From NCBI RefSeq assembly GCF_005116575.1, contig NZ_SWCN01000028.1, positions 1 to 58,177 of the forward strand: a stretch of DNA of 58,177 bases. The letters are read 5' to 3'. The DNA is from Desulforhopalus sp. IMCC35007. GTDB lineage: Bacteria > Desulfobacterota > Desulfobulbia > Desulfobulbales > Desulfocapsaceae. Of this stretch, positions 9,073 through 17,088 are shown piece after piece; the first letter of the stretch is position 1; every line of letters begins with the position of its first letter. Under the pieces are notes generated by a model that was not told where the DNA came from, did not search any database, and was given only the letters and a program-made list of their open reading frames with translations. The position numbers and the translations under genes are program-made.

Positions 9073-9690
9073 ATGAATGAAATGAATGACAGTGAGTTGG
9101 TCCGCATACGTCTTAGGTTCATCGACCTTGTGAAATCCTTTTTCGTTGAAGAACCTGATGCGGAAAAAATGAGCCGCTGGCGTGGTACTTTCTCGGCCTT
9201 GAGTCGTGAGCAGATAAGCCCCCGTTTCGATAGTGCGGTGAAGGAAATATCCAGGGCTCTTGCCGTGAAAACCTTAGAAGAGCTTCAGGGTGAATACTAT
9301 CAACTTTTCACTGATCCTTTTGAGGGGGCGCAAATAGCCAGCAATGCTTCCTACTACTTCGATGGCCGCAGTTATGGCCAGGCCCTTGTCGCCATGCGTG
9401 ATCTCATGAAGGATGCGGGCCTTGTAAAGGTTGAGGAGGTGTCAGAGCCTGAAGATTCGCTCGTTGTGATGCTTGACACCTTTGCCTCTTTAGTTGAAGA
9501 GGAAAAAAAAGAATCGACAGCAAAGGTCAAGGAGCTACAGGCTCGACTACTTGAAGAATTCCTTGAGCCTTTTGCAGAAAAGTTTACGGCAAAGTTAAAA
9601 GAAAATAAGCAGTGCGACTTTTACTATCTCTGTTGCAGGGTACTGGGAGGGTACCTCGATCTGGAAAAAAGTTTGGTTGTAGCGGTTTAG
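9073..9690 (+). CDS. TorD/DmsD-family chaperone for a molybdoenzyme
   Basis: A 205-residue, mostly helical cytoplasmic protein that begins 2 bases after the polyferredoxin stop. The TorD-family feel comes from LEELQGEYYQLFTDPFEGAQ, YYFDGRSYGQALVAMRDLMKDAG, the acidic EPEDSLVVMLDTFASLVEEE, and FLEPFAEKFTAKL near the end. Such chaperones bind the twin-arginine signal of a molybdenum enzyme and hold it until the cofactor is in place. The client here is probably the catalytic subunit encoded 450 bases downstream, which has such a signal. The usual FdhE is not seen in this window. Confidence 0.86.
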   Translation: MNEMNDSELVRIRLRFIDLVKSFFVEEPDAEKMSRWRGTFSALSREQISPRFDSAVKEISRALAVKTLEELQGEYYQLFTDPFEGAQIASNASYYFDGRSYGQALVAMRDLMKDAGLVKVEEVSEPEDSLVVMLDTFASLVEEEKKESTAKVKELQARLLEEFLEPFAEKFTAKLKENKQCDFYYLCCRVLGGYLDLEKSLVVAV

Positions 9691-9697
9691 TGCCATA

Positions 9698-9725
9698 GAA
9701 ATTCATTTGTAGTGTAATGAATTTC
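9698..9725. repeat. Perfect inverted repeat upstream of the formate dehydrogenase genes
   Basis: GAAATTCATT and AATGAATTTC form a perfect 10-base inverted repeat around 8 bases, 8 bases after the TorD-like stop. No T run follows, so it is not a standard terminator. It could be an operator or an RNA hairpin that separates the chaperone genes from the enzyme genes. Confidence 0.6.
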
Positions 9726-9923
9726 GTGATGACACTTATCTCGGCATCTGTTGGCCGGGGTTAGTGCCTTGATTCGTAACTCATTACGGTGCTTAACGAA
9801 TGGATTTTCCAAAGGCACGTTTCCTGGCGTTTTATATCTGTCAGGTTTTGAGTTGAATAGCGTGTAATCTGTTCTGCAGATGCCGCGCTCTTGAGTAAAA
9901 ATGAGAGGAAAAGGAGGATTTAC

Positions 9924-10112
9924 ATGAAACAGGAAGAAGGCAAAAGGCGTTCGTTCCTTAAGCACATCCTGGCTGGAACTGCCGCTGTTGTAGGAACAGC
10001 AGCCATTGTTCAACCAGTGAAGGCGAAGTCCGCCCCGACGGTCGACCGTTCGGATGAAACGCTTTACCACGAGAGTGAGAGTTTTAAGAAATACTACAAA
10101 ACTTTACGTTAA
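9924..10112 (+). CDS. Small twin-arginine protein of formate dehydrogenase loci (formate_TAT type)
   Basis: A 62-residue protein with GKRRSFLKHILAGTAA, a complete Tat-type signal, followed by only about 30 residues ending SFKKYYKTLR. The ATG at 9924 has an ideal AAGGAGG at 9911-9917. It lies 29 bases before the catalytic subunit gene. It fits the known family called formate dehydrogenase region TAT target, whose function is undetermined. The conserved position suggests a role in export or assembly of the enzyme. Confidence 0.9.
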   Translation: MKQEEGKRRSFLKHILAGTAAVVGTAAIVQPVKAKSAPTVDRSDETLYHESESFKKYYKTLR

Positions 10113-10141
10113 AAGTGTTCTTTTCAATAGGAGAATAATCA

Positions 10142-12934
10142 ATGGCTCGAAGTAAAATGAAGACGTCCTCGCATGCCGGCACGACAAGCGGAAGCAGAGT
10201 GACACTCAATCCAAAGGTTGCAAGGCGATCTTTCTTAAAGTTGTCTGCTGCGACTGCGGCTCTGACCGGCGTTGCTATGACCGCTAAGATGACAACCAAA
10301 GCACAGGCTGCAGACAAAAAAGAACCATATCCAGGTTCCCAAACTGTCAGGACCATCTGTACCTATTGTGCCGTGGGCTGTGGTATTGAAGCCGAAGTAC
10401 ATAATGGAGTATGGGTTCGTCAGGAAATTGCTGCCGATCACCCTGTTTCATATGGCGGACACTGCTGTAAAGGTGCCGGTGCTATCGATATGGTTACCAG
10501 TCCCAAGCGTCTGAAAAACCCAATGAAGAAAGTCAACGGTAAGTGGACCAATCTCACCTGGGATCAGGCAATAAACGAGATTGGCGACAAAATGCTTGCC
10601 ATGCGTGAAAAAGATGGACCGGACTCTTTGATGTTTCTGGGTAGTGCAAAGGTTTCAAACGAGATGGCTTATCAGCATCGTAAATTTGCTGCTTTCTGGG
10701 GGTCAAATAACGTCGATCACCAGGCCCGTATCTGACACTCAACAACGGTGGCAGGTGTCGCCAATACTTGGGGTTACGGAGCAATGACCAACAGCTTGAA
10801 CGATATACGACATGCGAAAAGTATGATCTTTATCGGTTCAAATGCGCCAGAAGCACATCCAATTTCCATGCAGCATATTCTCTATGCGAAAGAGAAAAAT
10901 AATGCACCAATCATCGTGGTCGATCCACGGCGGACCAAGCTTGCCGCCAAGGGGACGGACTACGTGCGTATACGTCCTGGTACCGATGCAGCTTTCATGC
11001 TGGGCCTGATAAACGCGATAGTAACAAATGGCTGGGAAGATAAAGAATTCATCAGAACCCGTGTGTCCGGTTACGAAGAGATGGTCGCGGTTGCTAAGGA
11101 CTATACTCCCGAAGAGGTCGAGAACATTACGGGTATTCCTGCCAGTGAGACCCTGCGTATCGCTGAACTGCTTGCCAATAACCGACCTACCAGTCTGACC
11201 TGGTGTATGGGAGGAACCCAGCATCATATCGGTAGTTCCATCACAAGAACGTTCTGTATTCTGCAGCTGGTTCTTGGAAATATGGGTAAATCCGGTGGTG
11301 GTACCAACATTTTCCGTGGCCATGACAATGTTCAGGGCGCAACGGATATGGGAATTCTTGCAGATACCCTTCCTGCCTATTATGGCCTGGCCGAAGGTTC
11401 ATGGAAGCACTGGTGTAAGGTGTGGGATGTTGATTATGAGTGGATAGCAGGAAGATTCAAATCAAAAGAAGATATGAGCAAGCCCGGGTTTACTCTGGCT
11501 CGCTGGTATGAAGGTGTTCTGGGAGAGGAAAAAATCTATCAGGATACCCCCATTAAGGCATTGGTTCAATGGGGTTGTGGATCGAACTCCAACTCCCAGT
11601 ATACCCGGGTAAAGAGAGCCTATGATAAGCTGGATCTGCTTGTCATTGTCGATCCTTTCCCAACCATGGCAGCGGTTGCATGTGAGACAGATAACGTCTA
11701 TCTGCTGCCAAGTGCCAGCCAGTATGAGACTTCAGGAAGTGTTTCCTCAACGTCTCGTCAGATTCAGTGGCGTAACAAGGTGGTCGATCCGGTCCATAAC
11801 TGTAAAGATGATTATCAGATCATGGAACTTCTGGTGAAAAAGCTTGGTTTTGCTGAGCCATTTTACAAGAACATCAAACAGTTACCTGAAGATATCACCC
11901 GTGAGCTTGGCAAGGGTTCATTGACCATAGGTTACAATGGCCAGACTCCTGAGCGAATTAAACTGCATATGGAAAACTGGCATACCTTTGATGTTGATAC
12001 CCTTCAGGCCATAGGTGGACCATGTGACGGGGAATATTATGGTCTGCCATGGCCTTGCTGGACTGAGGAGCATCCCGGTACACCGATTCTCTATGATGTC
12101 TCGAAATCGGTTGCTAAAGGTGGATTGCCTTTTAGAAATCGTTTCGGTGACGAGATGAAATATGAGGCAAGTGGTCGGGTTGAAAATCAGCTGGCTGCAA
12201 AAGGTGTCTGCAATCCAGGCAGTGAAGTCGAAGGCGGCTATTCTGAGTTCAAGGACGTCGTACCAGGCACCAACTGGAAGACGGATTTGTCCCAGAAGAC
12301 CATTAAAGATGCAATTGCACGGGGTATGGCGCCGTTTGGTAATGCCCGCGCTCGCTGTGTCGTCTGGAACTTCCCTGATCAGGTTCCTATTCACAGAGAG
12401 CCACTTCATACACCGCGTCCTGATCTTATTGCCAAGTATCCTACCTTTAAGGATAAGCCGGATCATTTCCGTGTTGATACACGTTTTGAGTCGGAGCAGA
12501 AGCCGGATCTCGTTAAAGAGTTCCCGTATGTCATTACCACTGGTCGTATGGTAGAGCACATGGGAGCCGGCGCTGAAACCCGCAGCAACCAGTATCTTGC
12601 TGAGCTCCAGCCTGAAATGTATGCTGAGATCAATCCTCGTCTGGCCAATGATCTTGGTATCCGTGACGGTAGTATGATGACGGTTGAGTCACCTGAAGGT
12701 GCCAAAATCACCGTTAAAGCCTTTCATACCGAGAGGGTTGATGAGAAAACAATCTTCCTTCCATATCACTTTGCAGGAATTCTGCAGGGCAAATCCTATG
12801 CTGACAAATATCCCGAGGGAACCGCACCATACGTTGTCGGTGAAGTCGGAAATGCTGTCACTAACTATGGATATGACATTATCACACAGATTCAGGCCAC
12901 AAAAGATGGACTGTGTAAAATAGCCAAGGCCTGA
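10142..12934 (+). CDS. fdhA: Selenocysteine-containing formate dehydrogenase, catalytic subunit
   Basis: Oxidises formate to CO2 at a Mo- or W-bisMGD centre; 930 residues when the in-frame TGA at 10733-10735 is read as selenocysteine (residue 198). A conventional gene call would split it into 10142-10735 and a false start near 10748. The TGA sits in ARI-Sec-HSTTVAG, the exact family active-site context, and a SECIS hairpin follows. The Tat signal is VARRSFLKLS (Arg28-Arg29), with likely cleavage near residue 56 (AQA), so the enzyme faces the periplasm. A [4Fe-4S] cluster is bound by Cys73, Cys76, Cys80 and Cys109. The C-terminal cofactor domain has VITTGRMVEHMGAGAETR and NAVTNYGYD. Length is somewhat below E. 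coli FdnG (about 1015). Confidence 0.97.
10733..10762 (+). promoter_or_regulatory. Selenocysteine UGA codon and bacterial SECIS hairpin
   Basis: The TGA at 10733-10735 is followed after 11 bases by a stem GGTGGC (10747-10752) / GTCGCC (10757-10762) with an AGGT apical loop. The size, distance and GG-U-type apex resemble the SelB-binding SECIS of E. coli fdhF. The structure lies inside the coding sequence, as is normal in bacteria. Two positions in the stem are G-U pairs. Confidence 0.88.
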
Positions 12935-12949
12935 TGAGGAGGATATGAA

Positions 12950-13534
12950 ATGGCAAGAGTAAAATTTTTATGTGATGTCGACCGTTGTATCGATTGTAGC
13001 GGTTGTGTCGTCGCCTGTAAGGAAGGAAATCATGTGCCGGTCGGTGTGAACCGTCGCCGGGTAATCACTCTCGATCAGGGTAAACCTGGCGAGAAGTCGA
13101 TTTCGGTCTCATGCATGCATTGCGCTGATGCACCCTGTATCGCAGTCTGTCCGGTTGATGCGATCTATCAGCGTGCCGATGGCATTGTTCTGGTGAACAA
13201 AAAGACCTGTATTGGGTGTGGCTACTGCTTTATGGCCTGTCCTTTTGGTGCCCCTCAGTTTCCTAAAGGCAATGTTTTTGGGGCTCGCGGCGCAATGGAC
13301 AAGTGTACGTTCTGTGCCGGTGGTCCTGAAGAGGACTTCAGTGCAGAGGAAAAACATCTGTATGGCCAAAACCGTATCGCAGAAGGCAAGGTGCCTCTTT
13401 GTGCCGGTATGTGCGCTACCAAAGCACTTCTGGCAGGAGACGCTGATATTGTAGCCGACGTCTATCGCGAGCGGGTCTTCCAGCGTGGTTCGGGTGTGAA
13501 TGCCTGGGGCTGGAGTAAGGCGTATAAAGAGTAA
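12950..13534 (+). CDS. fdhB: Formate dehydrogenase iron-sulfur (beta) subunit
   Basis: A 194-residue electron-transfer subunit with four ferredoxin-type Cys groups: CDVDRCIDCSGCVVAC, CMHCADAPCIAVCP, CIGCGYCFMACP and CTFC...CAGMC. These should hold four [4Fe-4S] clusters that link the catalytic subunit to the cytochrome b. It lacks the C-terminal membrane helix of E. coli FdnH (about 294 residues), so anchoring must rely on the gamma subunit. It has no signal peptide and is probably co-exported with the Tat-targeted catalytic subunit. AGGAGG lies just before the ATG, 15 bases after fdhA. Confidence 0.95.
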   Translation: MARVKFLCDVDRCIDCSGCVVACKEGNHVPVGVNRRRVITLDQGKPGEKSISVSCMHCADAPCIAVCPVDAIYQRADGIVLVNKKTCIGCGYCFMACPFGAPQFPKGNVFGARGAMDKCTFCAGGPEEDFSAEEKHLYGQNRIAEGKVPLCAGMCATKALLAGDADIVADVYRERVFQRGSGVNAWGWSKAYKE

Positions 13535-13567
13535 TCAAAGACATTAGTCATAACCAAAAGTAAGCGT

Positions 13568-13592
13568 CCCCTTCACCTCATCGGTGAAGGGG
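13568..13592 (+). other. Strong hairpin between fdhB and the cytochrome b gene
   Basis: CCCCTTCACC and GGTGAAGGGG pair perfectly over 10 bases around the loop TCATC. A T5 run comes only 8 bases later (13601-13605), so it is a poor terminator. It may be a partial attenuator or an mRNA-stability element that tunes gamma-subunit output. Confidence 0.65.
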
Positions 13593-13618
13593 AAGTGCTC
13601 TTTTTACAGGGGCGTATC

Positions 13619-14497
13619 ATGCAGAGATTAGTTCATTCTGTGTTCCTGCTTACATTGTTTCTTGTGGCAGGAATAGCTACAGTGGCGTCCGCCCAGGAAG
13701 GTGGGGCGCTCGCAGGTGTTGCAGCGGGGTCATCCGCTGATTATTTCCACAACCTCATTGGTGTGGTTACGGGAAACTGGCAGGAGTACGGTCAGTTGTT
13801 CACTTTTTTGCAGGGGGAGTGGTTCTGGAAAATATTTCTGGCTATCATAACAGTGGTACCAACAGTATTTTTCCTCCATTATATGATCATAGGTGCCAAG
13901 CATTTTGACCATGATGGGCCACAGATTTACTTTTTTTCGCTTTATGCACGAATTGTCCATTTTGTTGCAGCCATCAGTTTCTCTCTGTTGGTAGTGACTG
14001 GACTTATGATCATTTTTGGTAGTTTTCTCGGTGGCGGTTCATTAATTCGGCTTGCACGCTACACTCACCTTGTTTCGGCAATAGTTTTTGCGCTGCCTTG
14101 TGTGATGATGTTCATGATGTGGCTCAAAGACATGTTGCCACAACTTCACGATATTAAGTGGATGTTTATCTTGGGTGGGTATCTGAGCAAGAAGAAGGTA
14201 CCAGTTCCTGCAGCCAAGTTTAATGCAGGACAGAAAATGTATTTCTGGTTTGCAATTTTTGGCGGTGGTGTGATGGCGTTTACCGGATATATTATCTGGG
14301 GAATGGGCGCGGATATTGAAACAGTTCGATTGTTGACTATAATTCATAATGTCCTTGGTATGGGGATTGTCGCGTTTTATCTGACCCATGTATACATGTC
14401 CGTTTTTGCGATAGCAGGGTCACTTGAGTCAATTAAAACTGGATATAAACCAAAAGAGGAAGTGGATATTCTTCATAGTCTACACAAGTATGAGTAA
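13619..14497 (+). CDS. fdnI: Formate dehydrogenase gamma subunit, cytochrome b
   Basis: A 292-residue integral membrane diheme cytochrome b of the FdnI/FdoI type that passes formate electrons to the quinone pool. A cleavable-looking N-terminal signal (VFLLTLFLVAGIATVASA) precedes a periplasmic stretch and then five hydrophobic segments (about residues 68-92, 112-137, 143-165, 204-222 and 235-262). Candidate heme histidines lie in RIVHFV, RYTHLV, IIHNVLG and LTHVYM. I chose the ATG at 13619 because AGGGG lies 7 bases upstream; a GTG 24 bases earlier would put extra residues before the signal. A terminator follows at 14571. Confidence 0.93.
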   Translation: MQRLVHSVFLLTLFLVAGIATVASAQEGGALAGVAAGSSADYFHNLIGVVTGNWQEYGQLFTFLQGEWFWKIFLAIITVVPTVFFLHYMIIGAKHFDHDGPQIYFFSLYARIVHFVAAISFSLLVVTGLMIIFGSFLGGGSLIRLARYTHLVSAIVFALPCVMMFMMWLKDMLPQLHDIKWMFILGGYLSKKKVPVPAAKFNAGQKMYFWFAIFGGGVMAFTGYIIWGMGADIETVRLLTIIHNVLGMGIVAFYLTHVYMSVFAIAGSLESIKTGYKPKEEVDILHSLHKYE

Positions 14498-14570
14498 TTC
14501 TTTTAAATAAAGAAAATCCATGGTTATATCAGGCTCATCCCAGCTTTATTTGACCGGAAGTAAGCAGAAT

Positions 14571-14606
14571 AGGCGGTGAATCTTGACGATTCTCCGCCTT
14601 TTTTTT
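14571..14606 (+). terminator. Intrinsic terminator of the formate dehydrogenase operon
   Basis: AGGCGGTGAATC pairs with GATTCTCCGCCT (one mismatch) around TTGAC, followed by eight T. It lies about 75 bases after the cytochrome b stop. Confidence 0.88.
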
Positions 14607-14748
14607 GATGTGTTTTCATCATAGCTGACGGGTTAAATAGGTTTACGCTATGCAGGGGTAGAAAGAAGTCTTATAGTTATGTGCTCATGAAACGTTGTAC
14701 AACAAGATGGAGTCATCGGTTACAAAAAATAACTGCCAGGATGGATCA

Positions 14749-15318
14749 ATGATGAAGAAACTTATTATGTGTTGTCTGTTTGGATTTTTAATATGCTGCA
14801 GTTCATTATCTTTTTCAGCTGAGACAAGTGACGGTTCGATATTACCCGAACTTCTTCTGCCAGCTCCTGAAAATCAGAGTTTTCGCGACTATCTTGGCCT
14901 GGACGTTGCTGCAGGGGAGATGTTTAAACTCTCGGATATAAAGACGGATCTGCTTATAATCGAGCTTTTTAGTATGTATTGTCCCTATTGCCAGAAGGAA
15001 GCACCCCTGGTCAATGAATTCTATGAGAAAATCAAGCAAGGACCTGTTAAGGGAGTGACCATTAAAATCATTGGTCTTGGTGCATCTAATTCTCAATTTG
15101 AAGTGGAGCATTTTGCGGATACCTATGATGTGCAATTTCCTCTTTTTGCAGACAAGGATATGAGTATGTATAACGCCCTTGGAGGCAAAGGTACCCCTGG
15201 ATTTGTCGGTTACAAATTAAAGGGGGCAAAAGAACCTGTTAATATCCTACGAAATTCTGGTGGTTTTTACACAACGGAAGATTTTATTCAGGATATAATT
15301 ACCAATAGCGGCTTATAG
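14749..15318 (+). CDS. Secreted thioredoxin-fold protein with a CPYC motif (TlpA-like)
   Basis: A 189-residue exported thiol-redox protein. The signal peptide is MMKKLIMCCLFGFLICCSS with cleavage after about SFSA. The thioredoxin fold is shown by DLLIIELFSMYCPYCQKEAPLV, where CPYC is the redox motif, and by the cis-Pro region GGKGTPGFVGYKL. The start at 14749 has AGGA 7 bases upstream; an in-frame TTG at 14695 would add 18 unconvincing residues. It is followed after 24 bases by a secreted peroxiredoxin, so the two probably act together in the periplasm, one as reductant and the other as peroxidase. Confidence 0.88.
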   Translation: MMKKLIMCCLFGFLICCSSLSFSAETSDGSILPELLLPAPENQSFRDYLGLDVAAGEMFKLSDIKTDLLIIELFSMYCPYCQKEAPLVNEFYEKIKQGPVKGVTIKIIGLGASNSQFEVEHFADTYDVQFPLFADKDMSMYNALGGKGTPGFVGYKLKGAKEPVNILRNSGGFYTTEDFIQDIITNSGL

Positions 15319-15342
15319 AAGGAGCTATTGAGGAGAACAACC

Positions 15343-15942
15343 ATGAAACATTTACTGAAAATAGTCTGTCATCTGTTGTTCTTTTGCTGGGTTTTAACAC
15401 CGGGTTACTCGAAAAACGTGACCAAACTCGATTATATCTACGATCCAGGTCAGCTGAAACCGGTAGATAGCCAGCTCAAAGTAGCCCCTGGAGATCCTGC
15501 GCCGGAGTTTTCGTTGCCATCTATCGGCGGGCATCGCATTGCTCTTCATCAGTTTCAAGGCACAAAAAACGTGGTGCTGTCTTTTGTGCCCGCTGCCTGG
15601 ACGCCAGTATGCTCTGATCAGTGGCCGGGATATAATATTGCCAAAAAGATTTTCGATGAACACAATGCTGTTTTACTGGGGATCACGGTGGACAATATTC
15701 CAACCCTTCATGCCTGGACTACCCAGATGGGAACGCTCTGGTTCGATGTTCTCTCGGACTTCTGGCCCCACGGTGGAGTTGCTTCAGCCTATGGTATCCT
15801 CAGATCGGATGGTACCGCAGAAAGAGCACTTATCTTTATCGACCTGCGAGGGGTTATAACTAAGGTGATTGTTGAAGATATCAACGTCAGACCTGAACTT
15901 GAAGATGTCGTCGTCGGTCTTAAAACCCTTGATTCTCATTAA
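15343..15942 (+). CDS. Secreted peroxiredoxin (AhpC/TSA family)
   Basis: A 199-residue peroxiredoxin. The leader KHLLKIVCHLLFFCWVLTPGYS is a signal peptide. The active-site block is VPAAWTPVCSDQW with the peroxidatic Cys, preceded by the usual APEFSLPSIGGHRIAL. I see no resolving Cys downstream of it, so a 1-Cys mechanism using the neighbouring CPYC protein is likely. The ATG at 15343 has GAGGAG 7-12 bases upstream. Peroxide removal beside a periplasmic selenoenzyme would make sense in an anaerobe facing oxygen, which is an inference. Confidence 0.9.
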   Translation: MKHLLKIVCHLLFFCWVLTPGYSKNVTKLDYIYDPGQLKPVDSQLKVAPGDPAPEFSLPSIGGHRIALHQFQGTKNVVLSFVPAAWTPVCSDQWPGYNIAKKIFDEHNAVLLGITVDNIPTLHAWTTQMGTLWFDVLSDFWPHGGVASAYGILRSDGTAERALIFIDLRGVITKVIVEDINVRPELEDVVVGLKTLDSH

Positions 15943-16208
15943 CACCTAAGCCTCTCATAAACAACCAGAGCCATTGACCCTGCGGTACTCCACGACTGTA
16001 CCACTGTACTGATGTGCGGTTGGCTCCTTGCTTGGTGCTCCTGCCCAAATGCTGGTATTCCTGAAGGCCCATCCGCTTGGCGACAATGGTGCTGAATCTC
16101 ATTTTCCATCACCACCCTATTGAAATAGTTATACAATGAGCCAAATATCAAATATATTGGGGATAATGGCCAAACAGAGGAAACCTTACTTTACATAAAG
16201 GAGAGGAA

Positions 16209-16877
16209 ATGTCATCGATTGTATCGTTTATTGGTTGGCATGACAGCGGCAAGACTACCTTGGTCTGCCAGGTGGTGGCGGAGTTGAAAAAGCTTGGTTA
16301 CAGAGTGGCCGTCATCAAGTCATCCAATGACACCGGAATCGCCTTTGACACCCCGGGAACCGATACCTTTAAGCATAAAGAGGCAGGAGCCGACAGTGTT
16401 ATGCTCGTGGCGCCTGATCAGATGATACTGCAGACGGCAAACTCAGATCTATCCCTGAGAACCCTAGCCCATCGCTATTTCCCGGATGTGGATATTGTGA
16501 TAGGCGAAGGTTTTAAAAGGGCACGGAAAATACCCAAAATAGAGGTGTTTTGTAATAATGACCAGAAATTGCGGGATGAAGTGCACGGGGTCATTGCAGT
16601 TGCAACCAATGTTGAGGGGGTGCCTGGCGACTATGTTTTTCGTCTTGATGAGGCAAAGGAGATTGCACTTTTTATTGAAAAACGATTTCTTACCCAAAAG
16701 CACGGTGGTGAAATCACGGCGCTTTTGGTGAATGGTAATAAAATACCCATAAAAGAGTACATTCAGGAAGCACTGGCAGGCACCGTAGCGGGGTTTGTTC
16801 AGACCCTCAAATTCAATGACGAGATAGAAGAAATTGAGATTCGTGTTCGTTTGGCGCCCACCAAAAAGAAAGGCTAA
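16209..16877 (+). CDS. mobB: Molybdopterin-guanine dinucleotide biosynthesis protein MobB
   Basis: A GTP-binding helper of MobA in making the guanine dinucleotide form of the molybdenum cofactor. It has a P-loop FIGWHDSGKTTLV near residues 7-19, the MobB block FDTPGTDTFKHKEAGAD, and VDIVIGEGFKRARKIPKIEV. The first 165 residues match the family; the last 55 (from GGEITALLVNGNKIPI) form an extra small domain not present in E. coli MobB. AAAGGAGAGG lies just before the ATG. With fdhD and the enzyme genes it forms the local molybdenum-cofactor supply. Confidence 0.93.
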   Translation: MSSIVSFIGWHDSGKTTLVCQVVAELKKLGYRVAVIKSSNDTGIAFDTPGTDTFKHKEAGADSVMLVAPDQMILQTANSDLSLRTLAHRYFPDVDIVIGEGFKRARKIPKIEVFCNNDQKLRDEVHGVIAVATNVEGVPGDYVFRLDEAKEIALFIEKRFLTQKHGGEITALLVNGNKIPIKEYIQEALAGTVAGFVQTLKFNDEIEEIEIRVRLAPTKKKG

Positions 16878-17088
16878 AAACCTTCTTTTCAGCGGAGAGT
16901 TTTTTCGGGATTTTTGTCCTGATCGCCTCTGCGCTCAGTGTTGTCTTTGAAGATTTTACTGAAAGACCGGTGCCTCAGCAATAACCTGTTTGCTGGGTGT
17001 ATTCTGTCACATGTTTGACCCGTTGCGGGAGCGATCAAAAAGAACAGCTCCTACAACAGATCACACATCCTACAAGGCGAGACGAAAA

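Noticed and set aside
10748-12934. Separate formate dehydrogenase gene starting with GTG at 10748
   Set aside because: It is the continuation of fdhA after the selenocysteine codon, in the same frame, and starts inside the SECIS hairpin.
15943-16208. Two minus-strand open frames of about 60-70 codons between the peroxiredoxin and mobB
   Set aside because: Arg/Gly-rich reading with no ribosome site, no recognisable family and no partner; a transposase tail was considered, but nothing specific supports it.
17023-17064. GTTGCGGGAGC/GCTCCTACAAC inverted repeat resembling a REP element
   Set aside because: Only one copy in the window, two mismatches and a long loop; could be the weak terminator of serS or mobB.
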